A stretch of 64,000 nucleotides of DNA, from the NCBI GenBank assembly GCA_949752795.1, contig OX457056.1, positions 92,712,942 to 92,776,941 of the forward strand. The letters run 5' to 3'. The first letter of the stretch is position 1. Every line of letters begins with the position of its first letter. Both the position numbers and the translations under genes were made by a program. Shown here piece by piece: positions 43,668 to 54,934 of the stretch. Source of the DNA: Hyperoodon ampullatus (lineage: Eukaryota; Chordata; Mammalia; Artiodactyla; Ziphiidae). Below the pieces are notes generated by a model. It saw only the letters and a list, made by a program, of their open reading frames with translations. It had not been told where the DNA came from and did not search any database.

Positions 43668-44659
43668 TAGGTTGGGTGGAGGCTGGGCTGCAGTAGTCAG
43701 GGGCAAACTTTTCCCCAGTTGCCTGAGATACCACCCTCGGGAGGAAGCAGGCCTCTTACCTTTGCTGCATTGTGGATCAGTTTCCAGCCGTGTGAGGCCT
43801 CTGGGTAAAGTCCATTTGGGAGCTCAGTTTTTCTGACTCAGCAGTAGCCCAGGAAAATTTCCCTTCTCTTTCCTGTGCCCCGTCTTCCAGACATGCACGA
43901 GAACCACTCTGCCCTGGAGTTAATCAGCTCGTCCTGTGCCCCTGCTGCAGGCTTTGCACAGAGCTAATGCATCAACCTAAGAGCAGCCTCTGGGGAGCTT
44001 CCAGGGAGAGCAGCCGCTGCAGAGCAGCCACTCAGGGGCATCAACGACAAGTCTGTTCTGGTATGGATGGGGCCGAGGCTCCCTCCAACTTCCTTTTGCT
44101 CTCGCCAAAGCCAGGATCCTTTTGTTCACCTTTAGGGCTGCCAAGTCAGGCCTACCGCACCCCTGGATGTTGTTTTCCTGCAGGCAATGGGACAATGAGC
44201 TTGGAGCCAGGGAAGGGAAATCAACAAGGAAATAAACACAGGGTCACTGCCTCTCCATGTCCTCACCAGACTGGGACATCACCATGCTGGGACCACTTCC
44301 TAAAGAGGCAGGAGCTGGCTGCTGCCCGGACGGACCTCAGAGTCCCAGGCATCTTTTAATTTTTATATATGTATAGAAGTGTGCATTTACATCAGAAGTG
44401 TGAGATCTGTATCGGACAAATCAAGCAATCCTGACCACTCCAATGTCTTGCCAAATCTTTCAAAGATTTTCCATAGGCGGCCTCTCTTGTAACCAAACAC
44501 TGGCAAACATTTGTAGACAAAGGAAAAGAAGGAGCAAGTTTATGGCTGACACTAGCTAAGACTTTTAAAGATACAGATAAAACTTTTAAAGATATCCTCT
44601 AAAGATACAGGATTATTGTTTACATAAAGATTTCTTCTACTTACTCTTCAATGTCACAG
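43666..44659. other. Unique non-coding sequence
   Basis: A 130-codon plus frame at 43967-44359 has no domain features. A local repeat of 'cttttaaagata' occurs twice near 44562-44593. Confidence 0.45.
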
Positions 44660-44695
44660 TCATCATCGGTAGCATCAACTTTGCTAGCATTTATT

Positions 44696-44697
<2 letters not shown>

Positions 44698-44744
<47 letters not shown>
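44698..44744. repeat. (AT)n microsatellite at the SINE tail
   Basis: About 23 AT units between the TSD and the T-run. It closely parallels the tail at 5571-5612. Confidence 0.95.
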
Positions 44745-44752
<8 letters not shown>

Positions 44753-44948
44753 TTTTGCGATACGCGGGCCTCTCACTGCTGTGGCGTCTCCCGTTGCGGA
44801 GCACAGGCTCCGGACGCGCAGGCTCAGCGGCCATGGCTCACGGGCCCAGCCACTCCGCGGCATGTGGGATCTTCCTGGACCGGGGCACGAACCCGTGTCC
44901 CCTGCATCGGCAGGCGGACTCCCAACCACTGCACCACCAGGGAAGCCC
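44698..44948 (-). mobile_element. CHR-type SINE with an (AT)n tail
   Basis: A tail of (AT)n (44698-44744) and T13, then the body 'gcgatacgcgggcctctcac' to 'ccaccagggaagccc'. The 19-nt TSD 'ctttgctagcatttattga' is perfect at 44679-44697 and 44949-44967. Confidence 0.97.
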
Positions 44949-45125
44949 CTTTGCTAGCATTTATTGAGAACTTACTGTCCATCAGCTCCTGTGCTAATGA
45001 CCTCACCTGTGTTAGTTCATATAATTCTTGACATAATTCTGTCATTCTTATTCCCATTTTGTAGATGAAGAAAATGAAGATTAGAGAGATTAAGTCACTC
45101 CTGTAAAGTGACCCAGCTAGTTAAA

Positions 45126-45546
45126 AATGTAGAAATTGCCTTTCTGGAAGGATGCTCTTCTGAGTCTTGCTTTTCCCAACAGTCAGCTTAAGCACTTCTG
45201 TGGACTGACAGCTCCAGTGATGGCCAAAGAGTTGCTTAAACAAACTCTTAGGTCTGGGAATAGAATTCTAAACAGAAACATGGCTCATTGGTTAGTTAAG
45301 TGGTCTCTCCCTGGAGTTATGAATTGGTGTCACCTTCATGTAACTTGTACATAGGACACACCTAGCCCAGAGCCTTCTCTTCTCTTTAATCCAAGGGGGC
45401 GCTGCTGACTGCTGTCACCCGGCTCTCCACTGTGATTCTGATTTACCCACAAGGAAGTGCCCTGTAAATCTCTTGGCCTCTGCGTGTGCTTCAGTTATGG
45501 CCTGATCACAAATTTGTCTTTTTGACTTTAGAAGCCTAACAGTTAC
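45126..45546. other. Unique non-coding sequence
   Basis: No exon or repeat family recognised. Confidence 0.45.
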
Positions 45547-45557
45547 AGGCTTCTTTT

Positions 45558-45759
45558 TTTTTTTTTCCGGTACGCGGGGCTCTCACTGTTGTGGCCTCTC
45601 CCATTGCAGAGCACAGGCTCCGGACGCACAGGCTCAGCGGCCATGGCTCACGGGCCCAGCCGCTCCGCGGCATGTGGGATCTTCCCGGACCAGGGCACGA
45701 ACCCGCATCCTCTGCATCGGCAGGCAGACTCTCAACCACTGCGCCATCAGGGAAGCCCT
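45558..45759 (-). mobile_element. CHR-type SINE (short form)
   Basis: T-run, 'ccggtacgcggggctctcac', body to 'gccatcagggaagccc'. The TSD 'aggcttctttt' is at 45547-45557 and 45762-45772. Close in sequence to the copies at 44698 and 60962. Confidence 0.96.
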
Positions 45760-45772
45760 ATAGGCTTCTTTT

Positions 45773-47115
45773 AATCAATAATCCAGGGGATGAACTATTC
45801 TAAGTTCCAGCCTGGAAACTTCTGCTTGATGAGAAGAAATCAGCATGTGTATTTTCAGTCCTCAGGTCCTACTGCAACTTTTTTTTTTTTTTTTTCGGCC
45901 TCATCTTTACTTCCAACTGTTAGCATGTAGCTCTCCTACATGTGCAGTTACCCAGGGCAGCTGGCCGCTGGTCAAATGAAAGTAAAACCTTTTATTAGGA
46001 GACAGGGAGATACCTCCCAGCAAAGTCCAAGTTGTCCATTTTTGTAAATATATGACTTGCAACATCAGGGCAGCTTCTTGCCCTTCGGACGCTTGCATTT
46101 GGTTTGGTGGAGCTTGGGGGTACTTTGCTCTGGGTCCACATACGCCTTTAAACTTGAGGCTGGTCAGCTTTTCATTCTCAACAGAAACTAAAGACTTATT
46201 TAGTGGATTTATGGCAATAAAAAAAAGAAGACTGGAAAGGGGCCGGGCATTTAGTTTAGATGTCATTTCATTTTTCTTTCCCAGTGGTTTACAACTAAAC
46301 ACAGTGTCCAGATATGTTTATAGAATCTGGTCTTGGAGTTCTTTGATGAGAAGACGCAATTTATAACAGTCAAATGGGCCTTTCAACCTTATCGTATGAA
46401 ATGAAAACCAAAATATTGGAAAGGAGCTGATGTAATGAAGGCTTTCATGTTCCTCATCTGCTTCACAGCTTTTCACCACCAGGGGATAAAGACAGTGGAT
46501 TTGGGAACTGTCAGACACTTTGGGGGTTTCCATTAAGAAAGGTAAGTAAGGTAGATGGATTTTATTTCTCCTTCCTCTCCTTTGAGCATCTAGATCAGTA
46601 CTGATTGAATTGGTTCCAAGAGTTGAGTCCATTCTGGGATAAACAATAAACACACAAACTTCCAAAAACATTTTTTTGCATGGTCATGTAACCAAGGCAG
46701 CTGACTATTGGAAACAGAGAGAAGTCACAGATGAAAAACAGGACGTATTAATTTAGCTTTACAAATATGCCCTTTCCAAAGCCAGAATTACTCACTCCCT
46801 GGCAGCTCACGGCATGGGGACCTGGGTCTACTCAAACTCCATGGCTTTAGAATGTCCTTTCCATGTGGTGTGGGATGTTCCAGATGAATGACAGGCTCCA
46901 ACTCAGCAGAAGCCTCTAGATGAAATTTAAATCCTCATGTATTTTAATCATCATGGGAAAGCAAAGGCAACTTTGCCATGCAAGGAAAAATTGCCCATTT
47001 TTAGAGTGTCCCACAAAAGTAACATGCCCAGTTATATTCAGAGAAAATGTCCTCATTTTGGGTGCATTTTGAAGGAGGGATATTAAATCTGAGCTATGTA
47101 AAATGCTACAGGAGC
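45773..47115. other. Unique sequence with a possible retrocopy
   Basis: A T18 tract at 45877-45894 is followed, on the minus strand reading away from it, by 'agtaaagatgaggccg' and frames of 131 (45907-46302) and 117 codons (46318-46671). I recognise no protein. It could be a decayed processed pseudogene on the minus strand or chance. No TSD found. Confidence 0.35.
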
Positions 47116-47127
47116 TATTTCAGTATT

Positions 47128-47218
47128 ATTTTTATTTTATTTTTTATTGAAGTATAGTTGTTTTAGTTTCAGGTGATAGTTTTACAGCAAAGTGATTCAG
47201 TTATACATATATATATAC

Positions 47219-47256
<38 letters not shown>

Positions 47257-47400
47257 TCTTTTTCAGATTCTTTTCCCATATAGGTTATTACAAAATATTA
47301 CGTATAGTTCCTGTGCTATACAATAGGCCCTTGTTGTTTATTTTATATATAGTAGTGTGTATATGTTACTCCCAAATTCCTAATTTATCCCTTCCCCCCA
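47128..47400 (-). mobile_element. L1 3' end, 5'-truncated, with (TA)n
   Basis: 'attgaagtatagttgtttta', 'cagcaaagtgattcagttat', 'tctttttcagattcttttcc', 'cctgtgctatacaatagg'. A (TA)n/(GT) run lies at 47202-47254 in the 3' UTR. The 12-nt TSD 'tatttcagtatt' is perfect at 47116-47127 and 47401-47412. Confidence 0.95.
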
Positions 47401-47412
47401 TATTTCAGTATT

Positions 47413-47639
47413 CTGTGATCAAGAAATCAGAACCTGAGCAAGCTTTCTCTCAGGCTTGTTTTTACTCTTATAAGATGCTTAGGGTGAACATGGATTTATC
47501 AAAATAGGAGGTAGAAAATGGTTTCCTTAAACCATTATGTATTGCTTTTCTTTTCCTCGTCTAAGCACATAACTGATAGTTTGCCCACCCGTGCCCACAA
47601 ATGGGAGAGGCAGTGAGGAGTCCGAAGCTCCACTCAGAG
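47413..47639. other. Unassigned sequence
   Basis: Nothing recognised. Confidence 0.4.
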
Positions 47640-48630
47640 GCTTTAAATCCCACCTCTGTGCCAACGACTCCCACATTTGTATCTCTGGCTCAGGCCTCTT
47701 TTCTGAGTTTCCGACCGTGTTCTCAGAGTCTCACTACCATCTCCAACTCCACGCATCCGAAACCAGCTCTTCATCTCTTCTTGTTTCCATGTCAGCCAAT
47801 GGTCCTTTCAAACACCAAGTGCTGCAGCCTCTCCCTCCAGTCCCACATCCAATCCATGAGTCCGTTCTGACCATTCCACCTCCAAAACTGATATCAACTG
47901 CAACCACTGCTTCTATTTCCACTACCACAATTGCCGACCCACCTTCAGCTCTCACCTGGATTACTGAGTTGTCTCCTAGCTGGTCTTCCTGCTACCCTCC
48001 TCGCCTCCAGTCCCTCTACCAAATCTATACTCCACATTCCAGCCAGAGCAGACTTTTTCAAAAGTAATTCAGATGATGCCATTAGCCTATCTAAAAGCCT
48101 CAAGGCTTTCTAGTGCAATAAGGAGGAAATATAAAATCCCCGACTTGGCCTGCTAGCCTTGGCATAATTTGATCCCCGCGCTCACCTCTCCAATGTGACC
48201 TCAGTGACACTAGCTTGGCTTCAGTTTCTTGAACACTCCCAGCTTTTCTCCATCTCACAGCTTCGCTATTCCTGGGCTGGCTTGTACTGATCTCCACCTC
48301 GCATCCTTAGCTCCCCTGCCAAAATCATACAAACTCACTCTCTTCCTGACTCTTTCTCATCTTTCAGGTCTCAGCTCAAATGTCATTTCCTAGAGACATA
48401 CTCCCCCCACACCCATTTCCTTTGTAGTACTTGATGTGGTTTGTAAGTATATTATTTATTTGCCTATTTGCTTAATATAGAACTTATATAATTTACCCTC
48501 CTACACCCACCCCTCCACCTACAACTAGGTTTCCTTCCATGAAAGCAGGAACTGTATCTATTTTGTTCGCAGCGACATGTCCAGGACCTGGTACCTACCA
48601 GGTTCCAGGTTTTTTTTAAGTTGAATGGAG
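47640..48630 (+). mobile_element. L2 LINE 3' portion, about 1 kb
   Basis: 'cagtcccacatccaatccat', 'ctcacctggattactgagtt', 'cattccagccagagcagact', 'aataaggaggaaatataaaa', 'tttcaggtctcagctcaaat' and 'gaaagcaggaactgtatcta' follow the L2 order from the RT end to the 3' UTR. The 158-codon frame at 47591-48067 lacks stops by chance and lies in this relic; no intact RT motif remains. Confidence 0.85.
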
Positions 48631-50090
48631 GAATGAGTAATTGAGAAAAAATTGTTTTTCTCTCAATTCAGATCACTTAAGGAAGAGTTTCTTAAATAGT
48701 TGTTGAGAGGGACTTACTTGTCCTTATTCATAGGCAGATATAGTTTTCCCTGTGTAGATGTAGAGAATTAGCAAATAACTGTGGTCTTAGAGAATCTAAC
48801 CAAGTTCTCCCTTCCAAGGAACCACTTGCTATAGCTTCTGGAAGTGCCACCCCACAGCCCAGGGAAACGTGGAGGGAGGAGGGGGGTGAACTGGTATGGA
48901 CCCAGGACTAATGTATTTCTGACTTGCCGTGTTGGATTTTGTAATTCATTCCCCACGAAAACAGTAAGGCAGAGCAGAGACGGTACTGCTATAAAAACTT
49001 TGGGGGACCAGCTTTGGGAAACCAAACACCATTTAGATTTGGAACATCAGTTTATAGGGGAAAATGTGTTCCAAATTCTAACAGCCAACATACCAAAAAA
49101 CCCCTCAAAATGAAAAACCAAACCTCTCAGAACAAAAATTCTTTCTAAGCGGGAGCGGCCCGTTTTGTGTTTCATGTGAATTGTCAAATATATGGTGACT
49201 CATCACCAGCCACATCCTCCCTGACTGCTCATCTTAATTTGGTTCCTAGTGAGCACGTGTTGGATGGCACTGGGGAGGCCCGTGAGATAATTTATTCACA
49301 CAGGCGTTGTGTTTATTTGGGTTGAGGCACAGCCAGGAAACATTTATTTTCCTGTCCATATTTCAGAAGGAATTTCCTACTCATTCCCCAGGAAGGAGCA
49401 ATCTGGAACCACACTTCCAGGCACCTCCCTAGCTCCCATCTTGCTGCTCCCAAGAGGAGAAGTAATGACCAATCTCACTGGTGAAACAGAGTGAGCAGGT
49501 CCTTCCCTGGGCCCCCTACGCGAGGTACTGGGCTGCACGGAAAAACAAGGGCCTCTTTCCCTTTGCCACTTGGATTTTTTCTGGTGAGTCTCGGATGAAG
49601 GGAGGGCATGCCTGTGTGGCCCTCGTCTCCCTGTTATAGACAGGCCATGTGGGGATGCCAGGCCTGAGGACACCAGCCTCTGCTTTCTTGCTTCAATTTT
49701 CTTCTCTCTCGTTGGTTAGAGGAGTCAGACTCTCGTGGGTCTTATAGTTCAGGGAAGGTAGCAGGAAGCTGCATTGGTCTCCGTCCAGCTCCTCAGAATG
49801 CACATGCTGTATTAAGAATCCCCCTTGCTCTAGATTTCTATCCTCAACCAGGAGACACCTGCTTCCCCCCAACGTCGGTAATTTGTGTTTGTATTTTAAC
49901 TTGTTTCTTTCATAAACATCTTTTCTATACCTATGTATAAAATGCACACGAAAATAAATCTCACACTGGAGTTAGAAAGTGTGTAAATCAGGTGTCTGCC
50001 TTGTCTCCAATACCAGTGGTAAAATGAAGTCTTTCTATAGTCTAGATTTTTCAACAAAACCCAGGAAAACTCCCTGAGGAATTTTATATT
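48631..50090. other. Unique non-coding sequence
   Basis: About 1.5 kb without a recognised element. The frames (101 codons or fewer) lie on both strands and have no domains. Confidence 0.5.
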
Positions 50091-50100
50091 AAGCGGCTTT

Positions 50101-50447
50101 GGGGACTTCCGTGGTGGTGCAGTGGTTAAGAATCCGCCTGCCGATGCAGGGGACACGGGTTCGAGCCCTGGTCCGGGAAGATCCCACATGCCGCGGAGCA
50201 ACTAAGCCTGTGCACCACAACTACTGAACCTGTGCTCTAGAGCCCGCGAGCCACAACTACTGAGCCCACGTGCCACAGCTACTGAAGCCTGCGTGCCTAG
50301 AGCCCGTGCTCTGCAACAAGAGAAGCCACCGCAGTGAGAAGCCCACACACCGCAAAAAAGAGTAGTCCTGCTCCCAGCAGCTAGAGAAAGCCCGCGCGCA
50401 GCAACGAAGACCCAACACAGCCAAAAAAGAGGAGAAAAAAAAAAAAA
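50101..50447 (+). mobile_element. CHR-type SINE, long form
   Basis: 'ggggacttccgtggtggtgc' to 'aacacagccaaaaaag' and an A-run of 15. TSD 'aagcggcttt' (50091-50100) versus 'aagcagcttt' (50448-50457). Three 'ccacaactac/agctac' repeats are visible. Confidence 0.96.
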
Positions 50448-50457
50448 AAGCAGCTTT

Positions 50458-51053
50458 GCCCTCGAGTCAACCCAAATGCACACAGCCACGCATCCAATCT
50501 CCATACCTAGGATTTCTGTTCTACACTTTCATCATCCATGTAATAATAGGTCTACAATGCTTTGCTCACAAATCAGTATCATGTCATTGAAGGGAACAGG
50601 CCTAGAAGGATGTAGGGGATTGCTCAAAACCACAGTGAGTTTTGGTGCTGGGCACACAAATCAGATATCCAGCTCTCAAACCTGCATGCCAGGAACCCCA
50701 AATTAATTCGCAGGGGCTTCAGTTTCTCCTAACAGGTTCCTGGGAAAACTGTTTGCAATCTCTGGGGAAAGGCTGTCTTTTTCATATTTATACACATTAG
50801 GTGCCCCAGATTACTGTCTTGAAGGAGATTTGGGGGCAGAGGTTGGGCAATAAAGAAAAATAAAACGAGTTGTTACATCAAGAAAAATCCAGTTTTCTTT
50901 GCAATGTCTCTAAGTTTTTAATCAGAGTAGGAAGAACACATAGATTTGAACTCTTCCACTAAGTCACAAATATTAGAAATTCTGAGCAGTCTGCTTATTA
51001 GCTCCACGAAAGATGTATTTACACACATATTTCTTTATGCTTTAAATTTTTTT
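50458..51053. other. Unique non-coding sequence
   Basis: Nothing recognised. Confidence 0.45.
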
Positions 51054-51110
51054 AATTTTTTTTATTGAAGTATAGTTGACTTACAGTGTTCTGTTAGTTT
51101 CTTATTAGAT
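51054..51110 (-). mobile_element. Tiny L1 3' end fragment
   Basis: 'ttattgaagtatagttgac' then 'ttacagtgttctgttagttt' is the last part of an L1 3' UTR in reverse. It stops abruptly and is followed by a T-run. Confidence 0.75.
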
Positions 51111-52040
51111 ACTTTTTTTTTTTTTTTAAGTTAAGGATATTTCCCTTCGAGGTGAAACTGCCTCTTTCAGGACTGTGTGAAATGCCATGAGACTAAATAT
51201 TGTACATTCTGGCACAGTCATAGAGAATAGGACCAAACTGTAATCTATTAGGCAAAGACTATAGTCTCCTCTAGAATTTTGTTTCCAGCCCTGAGGATAC
51301 TGTAAATACTTAATAAATAATAAATAAATATCACAATAATAACTACTGTGAATGAAAATAATAATGTAAGGGGAACTCAGATTTCTTACAATCCAGAAAG
51401 AAATTCGTGGAGTTATCTAAGACTTTAGGAAAAAATATCCCAAGATTCTATGACACTTACCTCTATTTTCAGGGGACAAAAGGCTTTAGATTCCTTATTT
51501 TGAAAAGGCCTGGTCAACTGCACTGATGAATTGATTGTGTCGGTTGATTTTAAAAACTACATTGCAACGAAAAAGCAATTGGAAAACATATAAACGCATT
51601 TTGTCTTTAAATGTGACGTTCTCGAAACTGGTTCAGAACAGCTGGACCCCATTTTGTGTTTGTTTTTTCAAACAGATTTAGTGTTCTAAACTCGATCCAG
51701 CTGTATGTACTAATTGCATTTCAGTGACTAGGTTGGATGTTGTCTTTTCGGGAAAACCTCATTTAAAAAGAAAACGGATGCTTAAATCTCATTGTTGTTG
51801 CCTTATTACTGTAGTCTCGATGCTATCCTTGGTCAGAGAGCCTTCATCTCGGTACACCAAGCCTGTGCTGATGTTCTGGGGGCATGCGGCACAGTTATTA
51901 GAACTGAAATGTCCAGAGCAATTGTGCCAGAGGGCCGCTGAAGACCCTTAAATGGATTTGTACCTCTTTCCCCAGCCCAGTTACTCATATTCATGTGTAC
52001 ATACAAATGCTTTGAATATCAAGAGAAATTATTTTTGTTT
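51111..52040. other. Unique non-coding sequence, candidate conserved element
   Basis: 51520-51950 is free of recognised repeats and holds several ATTA/TAAT cores, 'gaactggttcagaacagctgg' and 'gatccagctgtatgtac'. No exon structure. A conservation track would be needed to tell whether it is a regulatory element. Confidence 0.35.
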
Positions 52041-52058
52041 AAAAAATTATAGAAGTAA

Positions 52059-52260
52059 GGGCTTCCCTGGTGGCACAGTGGTTGAGAGTCCGCCTGCCGA
52101 TGCAGGCGACACGGGTTCGTGCCCCGGTCTGGGAAGATCCCACATGCCACGGAGCGCCTAGGCCCGTTAGCCATGGCCGCTGAGCCTGCACGTCCAGAGC
52201 CTGTGCTCCACAACGGGAGAGGCCACAACAGTGAGAGGCCTGCGTACCGAAAAAAAAAAA
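52059..52260 (+). mobile_element. CHR-type SINE (short form)
   Basis: 'gggcttccctggtggcacag' to 'gtgagaggcctgcgtaccg' and an A-run. The 18-nt TSD 'aaaaaattatagaagtaa' is perfect at 52041-52058 and 52261-52278. Confidence 0.97.
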
Positions 52261-52420
52261 AAAAAATTATAGAAGTAAAACATTCTTAGGGAAAAAACTC
52301 AAACAAGTCTGAAGAAAAAAGGGCCTCATCTAAAATATATGTCTTTCTGCCTCTTAGCGCCCGACATCAACAACACACACAAACACACACTCACTTATTC
52401 CCAGCCTCTAGGGATAATCA
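52261..52420. other. Unassigned sequence
   Basis: Contains short CA-rich pieces near 52372-52390. Confidence 0.4.
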
Positions 52421-52450
52421 TTAGATAGATAGATAGATAGATAGACAGAC
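52421..52450. repeat. (GATA)n microsatellite
   Basis: About six GATA units followed by GACA units. Confidence 0.93.
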
Positions 52451-52485
52451 AATATTTATCTTTGTGTATGTATATGTGTATATTT

Positions 52486-52493
52486 ATGTGTGT

Positions 52494-52524
<31 letters not shown>
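52486..52524. repeat. Palindromic (GT)n-(AC)n tract
   Basis: 'gtgtgtgtac' runs directly into (AC)n, so the two arms are inverted copies that can pair. Likely length-variable. Confidence 0.9.
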
Positions 52525-52527
<3 letters not shown>

Positions 52528-52551
52528 GTCATAAATTATTTGCATCTCTTA

Positions 52552-53050
52552 TTATCTAATGCTGTGTAACAAATCAGTCCAATATTTTGTGGCTTAAAAG
52601 AACACTAACCATTTACTATCTCTCAGCTTCTATGGACCAGGAGTTAGGGAGAGGCTTGACCAAGTGATTCCAGGTTCTGGGGGGTTGAGGGTTCTCATGA
52701 GGTTGTAGTCACGTGTTGGCTGGGGCTGCAGTTGTTTGAAGATCTGACTGGGGCTGGAAGATTCGCTTCCACCATGGCTCACTCCCACAGCTGACATCTT
52801 GGTGCCGGCTGTTGGCAGGAGGCCTCATTTCCTCTTCATGTGGGCCTCTTCACAGGCTGCTTGAATTTCCTCATGAAATAGCATCTGACTTCCCCCATAG
52901 GGAGAGGTCCAAGAGAGCAAGGTGGAAGGTGCAAGGTGTGGTATGATCTAGCCTCAGAAGTTCTGTTATCATACAGGTGGTCCAGGATCAATAAGGGAGG
53001 GGCTATACAGACGCATGGATCTCAGGAAGTGAGGATGACCAGGGGGCATT
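52552..53050 (-). mobile_element. MaLR/ERVL-like LTR, reverse
   Basis: 'taatgctgtgtaacaaatca', 'tttgtggcttaaaagaacac', 'gctggggctgcagttgtttg', 'tgttggcaggaggcctcatt' and 'gcctcagaagttctgttatc' are the reverse of a common mammalian LTR that ends in 'gttgttttaagccac...gttacacag'. No internal coding sequence. Confidence 0.72.
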
Positions 53051-53084
53051 TTGGATGACGGCTTTGAGAGAGCAACTCCCATTA

Positions 53085-53498
53085 AGAGGTGAAGTCTATT
53101 TCTCCACTCCTTTATTCTGGTCTAGCTTTGCAACTTGCTTTGACCAATAGAAACTGGGGGAAATAACATTGTCAGGGTCCTGAGCCAAGCTACCAGATTT
53201 CCTTTGCTGCTCTCACCCTCTTGGAGTGCTGCTGCTATGTGAACAGCCTGGACTAGCCTCCTTGAGGATGAGAGAACAGGAAGAGAGAGGGGCCAGGTGG
53301 AGGGACCCGTCCCCATCACCTCTGCTTAGGCCTCAGATATATGAGTGAGCACAGCCAACACCACAAACCGCAGAGACAAGCTGTCCTAGCTGAGCCCAAC
53401 TCAAATTGCCAAATCACAGAATCATGAATAAATATTGTTGTTTTAAGGCACTAAAGCTTTTGGGATGGTTTGTTAAACAGCAGTGGAAAACTGATACA
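53085..53498 (+). mobile_element. MaLR/ERVL-like LTR, forward
   Basis: 'agaggtgaagtctatttctc', 'tttgcaacttgctttgacca', 'gtgaacagcctggactagcc', 'ataaatattgttgttttaag', ending 'aaactgatacaa'. It faces the previous LTR in opposite orientation, 35 bp away, and only the 3' ends are alike. Confidence 0.72.
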
Positions 53499-53559
53499 AT
53501 ATGATAAACAACAGTCCGTATTTTGTTGTTTTTAAACTCAACAATATACGGTAGGCACC

Positions 53560-53850
53560 CTTTCATGTCAGTACATAAAGATCTTCCTCATGTTTTAAAA
53601 AATGTTCCAATATAGAAATTTCATAATATGGAAATGCCACAGTTATTTAACATATTTACTATTAATGGACATTTAGGTTGTTAAAAATTGTTTGCTAAGG
53701 CAAGCAATGCTTTATGAACTTTATTTCTTGCTTACATTCACAGAAGTGGAATTGCTGGGTCAAGAGAATTATGTATTTAAATATTTCATGTGTCAAATTG
53801 CACTTCAGAAAGTTTATGCCAATTTCCATCCCACTTAAAAGTGTATCAAA
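53560..53850 (-). mobile_element. Old L1 fragment (ORF2 C-terminal part)
   Basis: 'ttaatggacatttaggttgt', 'agaagtggaattgctgggtc' and 'aatttccatcccacttaaaa' are typical of the reverse-strand ORF2 end. Confidence 0.75.
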
Positions 53851-54329
53851 TTTTAAAGGAAAATCCTAATAGCTACTTTCTGTCCTCTTCCTGAATTTGC
53901 CCTAGTTTGAAGACAGGAGATTGGGAAACAGAGCTGAGATGAGGTATAGGACTGTGTGAAACTAGTACTTGCTTTAAGCTGTAGTGAGAACAGACCAAGG
54001 AGTCAGACGCACGAGCAACGTGAGAGAGGAGTAGACAGAATCTTGGAGGAGGATGGCACCTCCCAAAGGACCCAAAGACACTTTTTCTATCTCTGAGAGA
54101 TTTTTTGGAAATAAGCTTAATAGATAAGGCTGCCAACTGAAAGCTTTTAAAAATATATGACAGTATTAAGCATTAATTCTGAAGAATTAAAGACAGCCAT
54201 CGTGGTTAGGGTCCTATAAAAATTTAACATTACAGCAGCTTAAATCCGACATGTCTGTCAAATTTTTAGCCAGAGCATCTGGATGAACCCCAGACCCCAG
54301 GAGACCCTCTGTGATTCTAGCAAATAGCC
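53851..54329. other. Unique non-coding sequence
   Basis: Nothing recognised. Confidence 0.45.
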
Positions 54330-54910
54330 ATGATGCCTAACAGGCAGCATATGGCAGATACTATAAAGGGCTTTTAAAAATTATTATTATTGGAGTAAAA
54401 TTGCTTTACAATATTGTGTTAGTTTCTGCTATACAATGAAGTGAGTCAGCTATATATATACCTATATCCCCTCCCTCTTGGACCTCCCTCCCACCCCTCA
54501 CGCCCCATCCCACCCATCTAGGTCGTCACAGAGCACGGAGCTGAGCTCCCTGTGCTATACAGCAGGTTCCCACTAGCTAGCAATTTTACACATGGTAGTG
54601 TATTTATGTCAAACCTAATCTCCCAATTCGTCCCACCCTCCCCTTCCCACCCCCACCCCCATGTCCACATGTCCATTCTCTATGTCTATGTCTCTATTCC
54701 TGACCTACAAATTGGTTCATCTGTACCATTTTTCTAGATTCCACATATACGTGTTAAGATACGATACTTGTTTTTCTCAAAGGGCTTTACATGTATCATT
54801 GAATTTACTTCACAGAGCAGAGGAAGAAACTAAGGCACTGAGTAACTAAGTATCAATAACTTGCTCAAGTTTATAGTGGTATTAAGTGGAAGAACTGGCA
54901 TTCTCCCAGA
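54330..54910 (-). mobile_element. MIR relic split by an L1 3' end
   Basis: The left stub 54330-54375 and the right part 54779-54910 ('acatgtatcattgaatttac', 'gaagaaactaaggcactgag', 'ataacttgctcaagtttata') form a reverse MIR. Confidence 0.65.
54376..54778 (-). mobile_element. L1 3' end, 5'-truncated, in MIR
   Basis: 'attggagtaaaattgcttta', 'ttgtgttagtttctgctata', 'ggagctgagctccctgtgct', 'atctcccaattcgtcccacc'. The target repeat 'aaagggctttt' (54365-54375) recurs as 'aaagggcttta' (54779-54789). Confidence 0.93.
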
Positions 54911-54934
54911 GGTTCTGATCACATCAACTTCTGC

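Larger units (their letters stand above)
44660..45125 (-). mobile_element. MIR SINE split by a CHR SINE
   Basis: 'ctagcatttattgagaactt', 'agctcctgtgctaatgacct', 'attcccattttgtagatgaa' and 'aagtgacccagctagttaaa' on the right of the SINE; a short matching start on the left. Confidence 0.78.

Noticed and set aside
47591..48067. A 158-codon Ser/Thr/Pro-rich frame
   Set aside because: It lies in the L2 relic, in a frame that gives low-complexity peptide and no RT motifs.
52552..53498. A provirus with paired LTRs
   Set aside because: The LTRs are in opposite orientation with only 35 bp between them and no gag, pol or env-like sequence.
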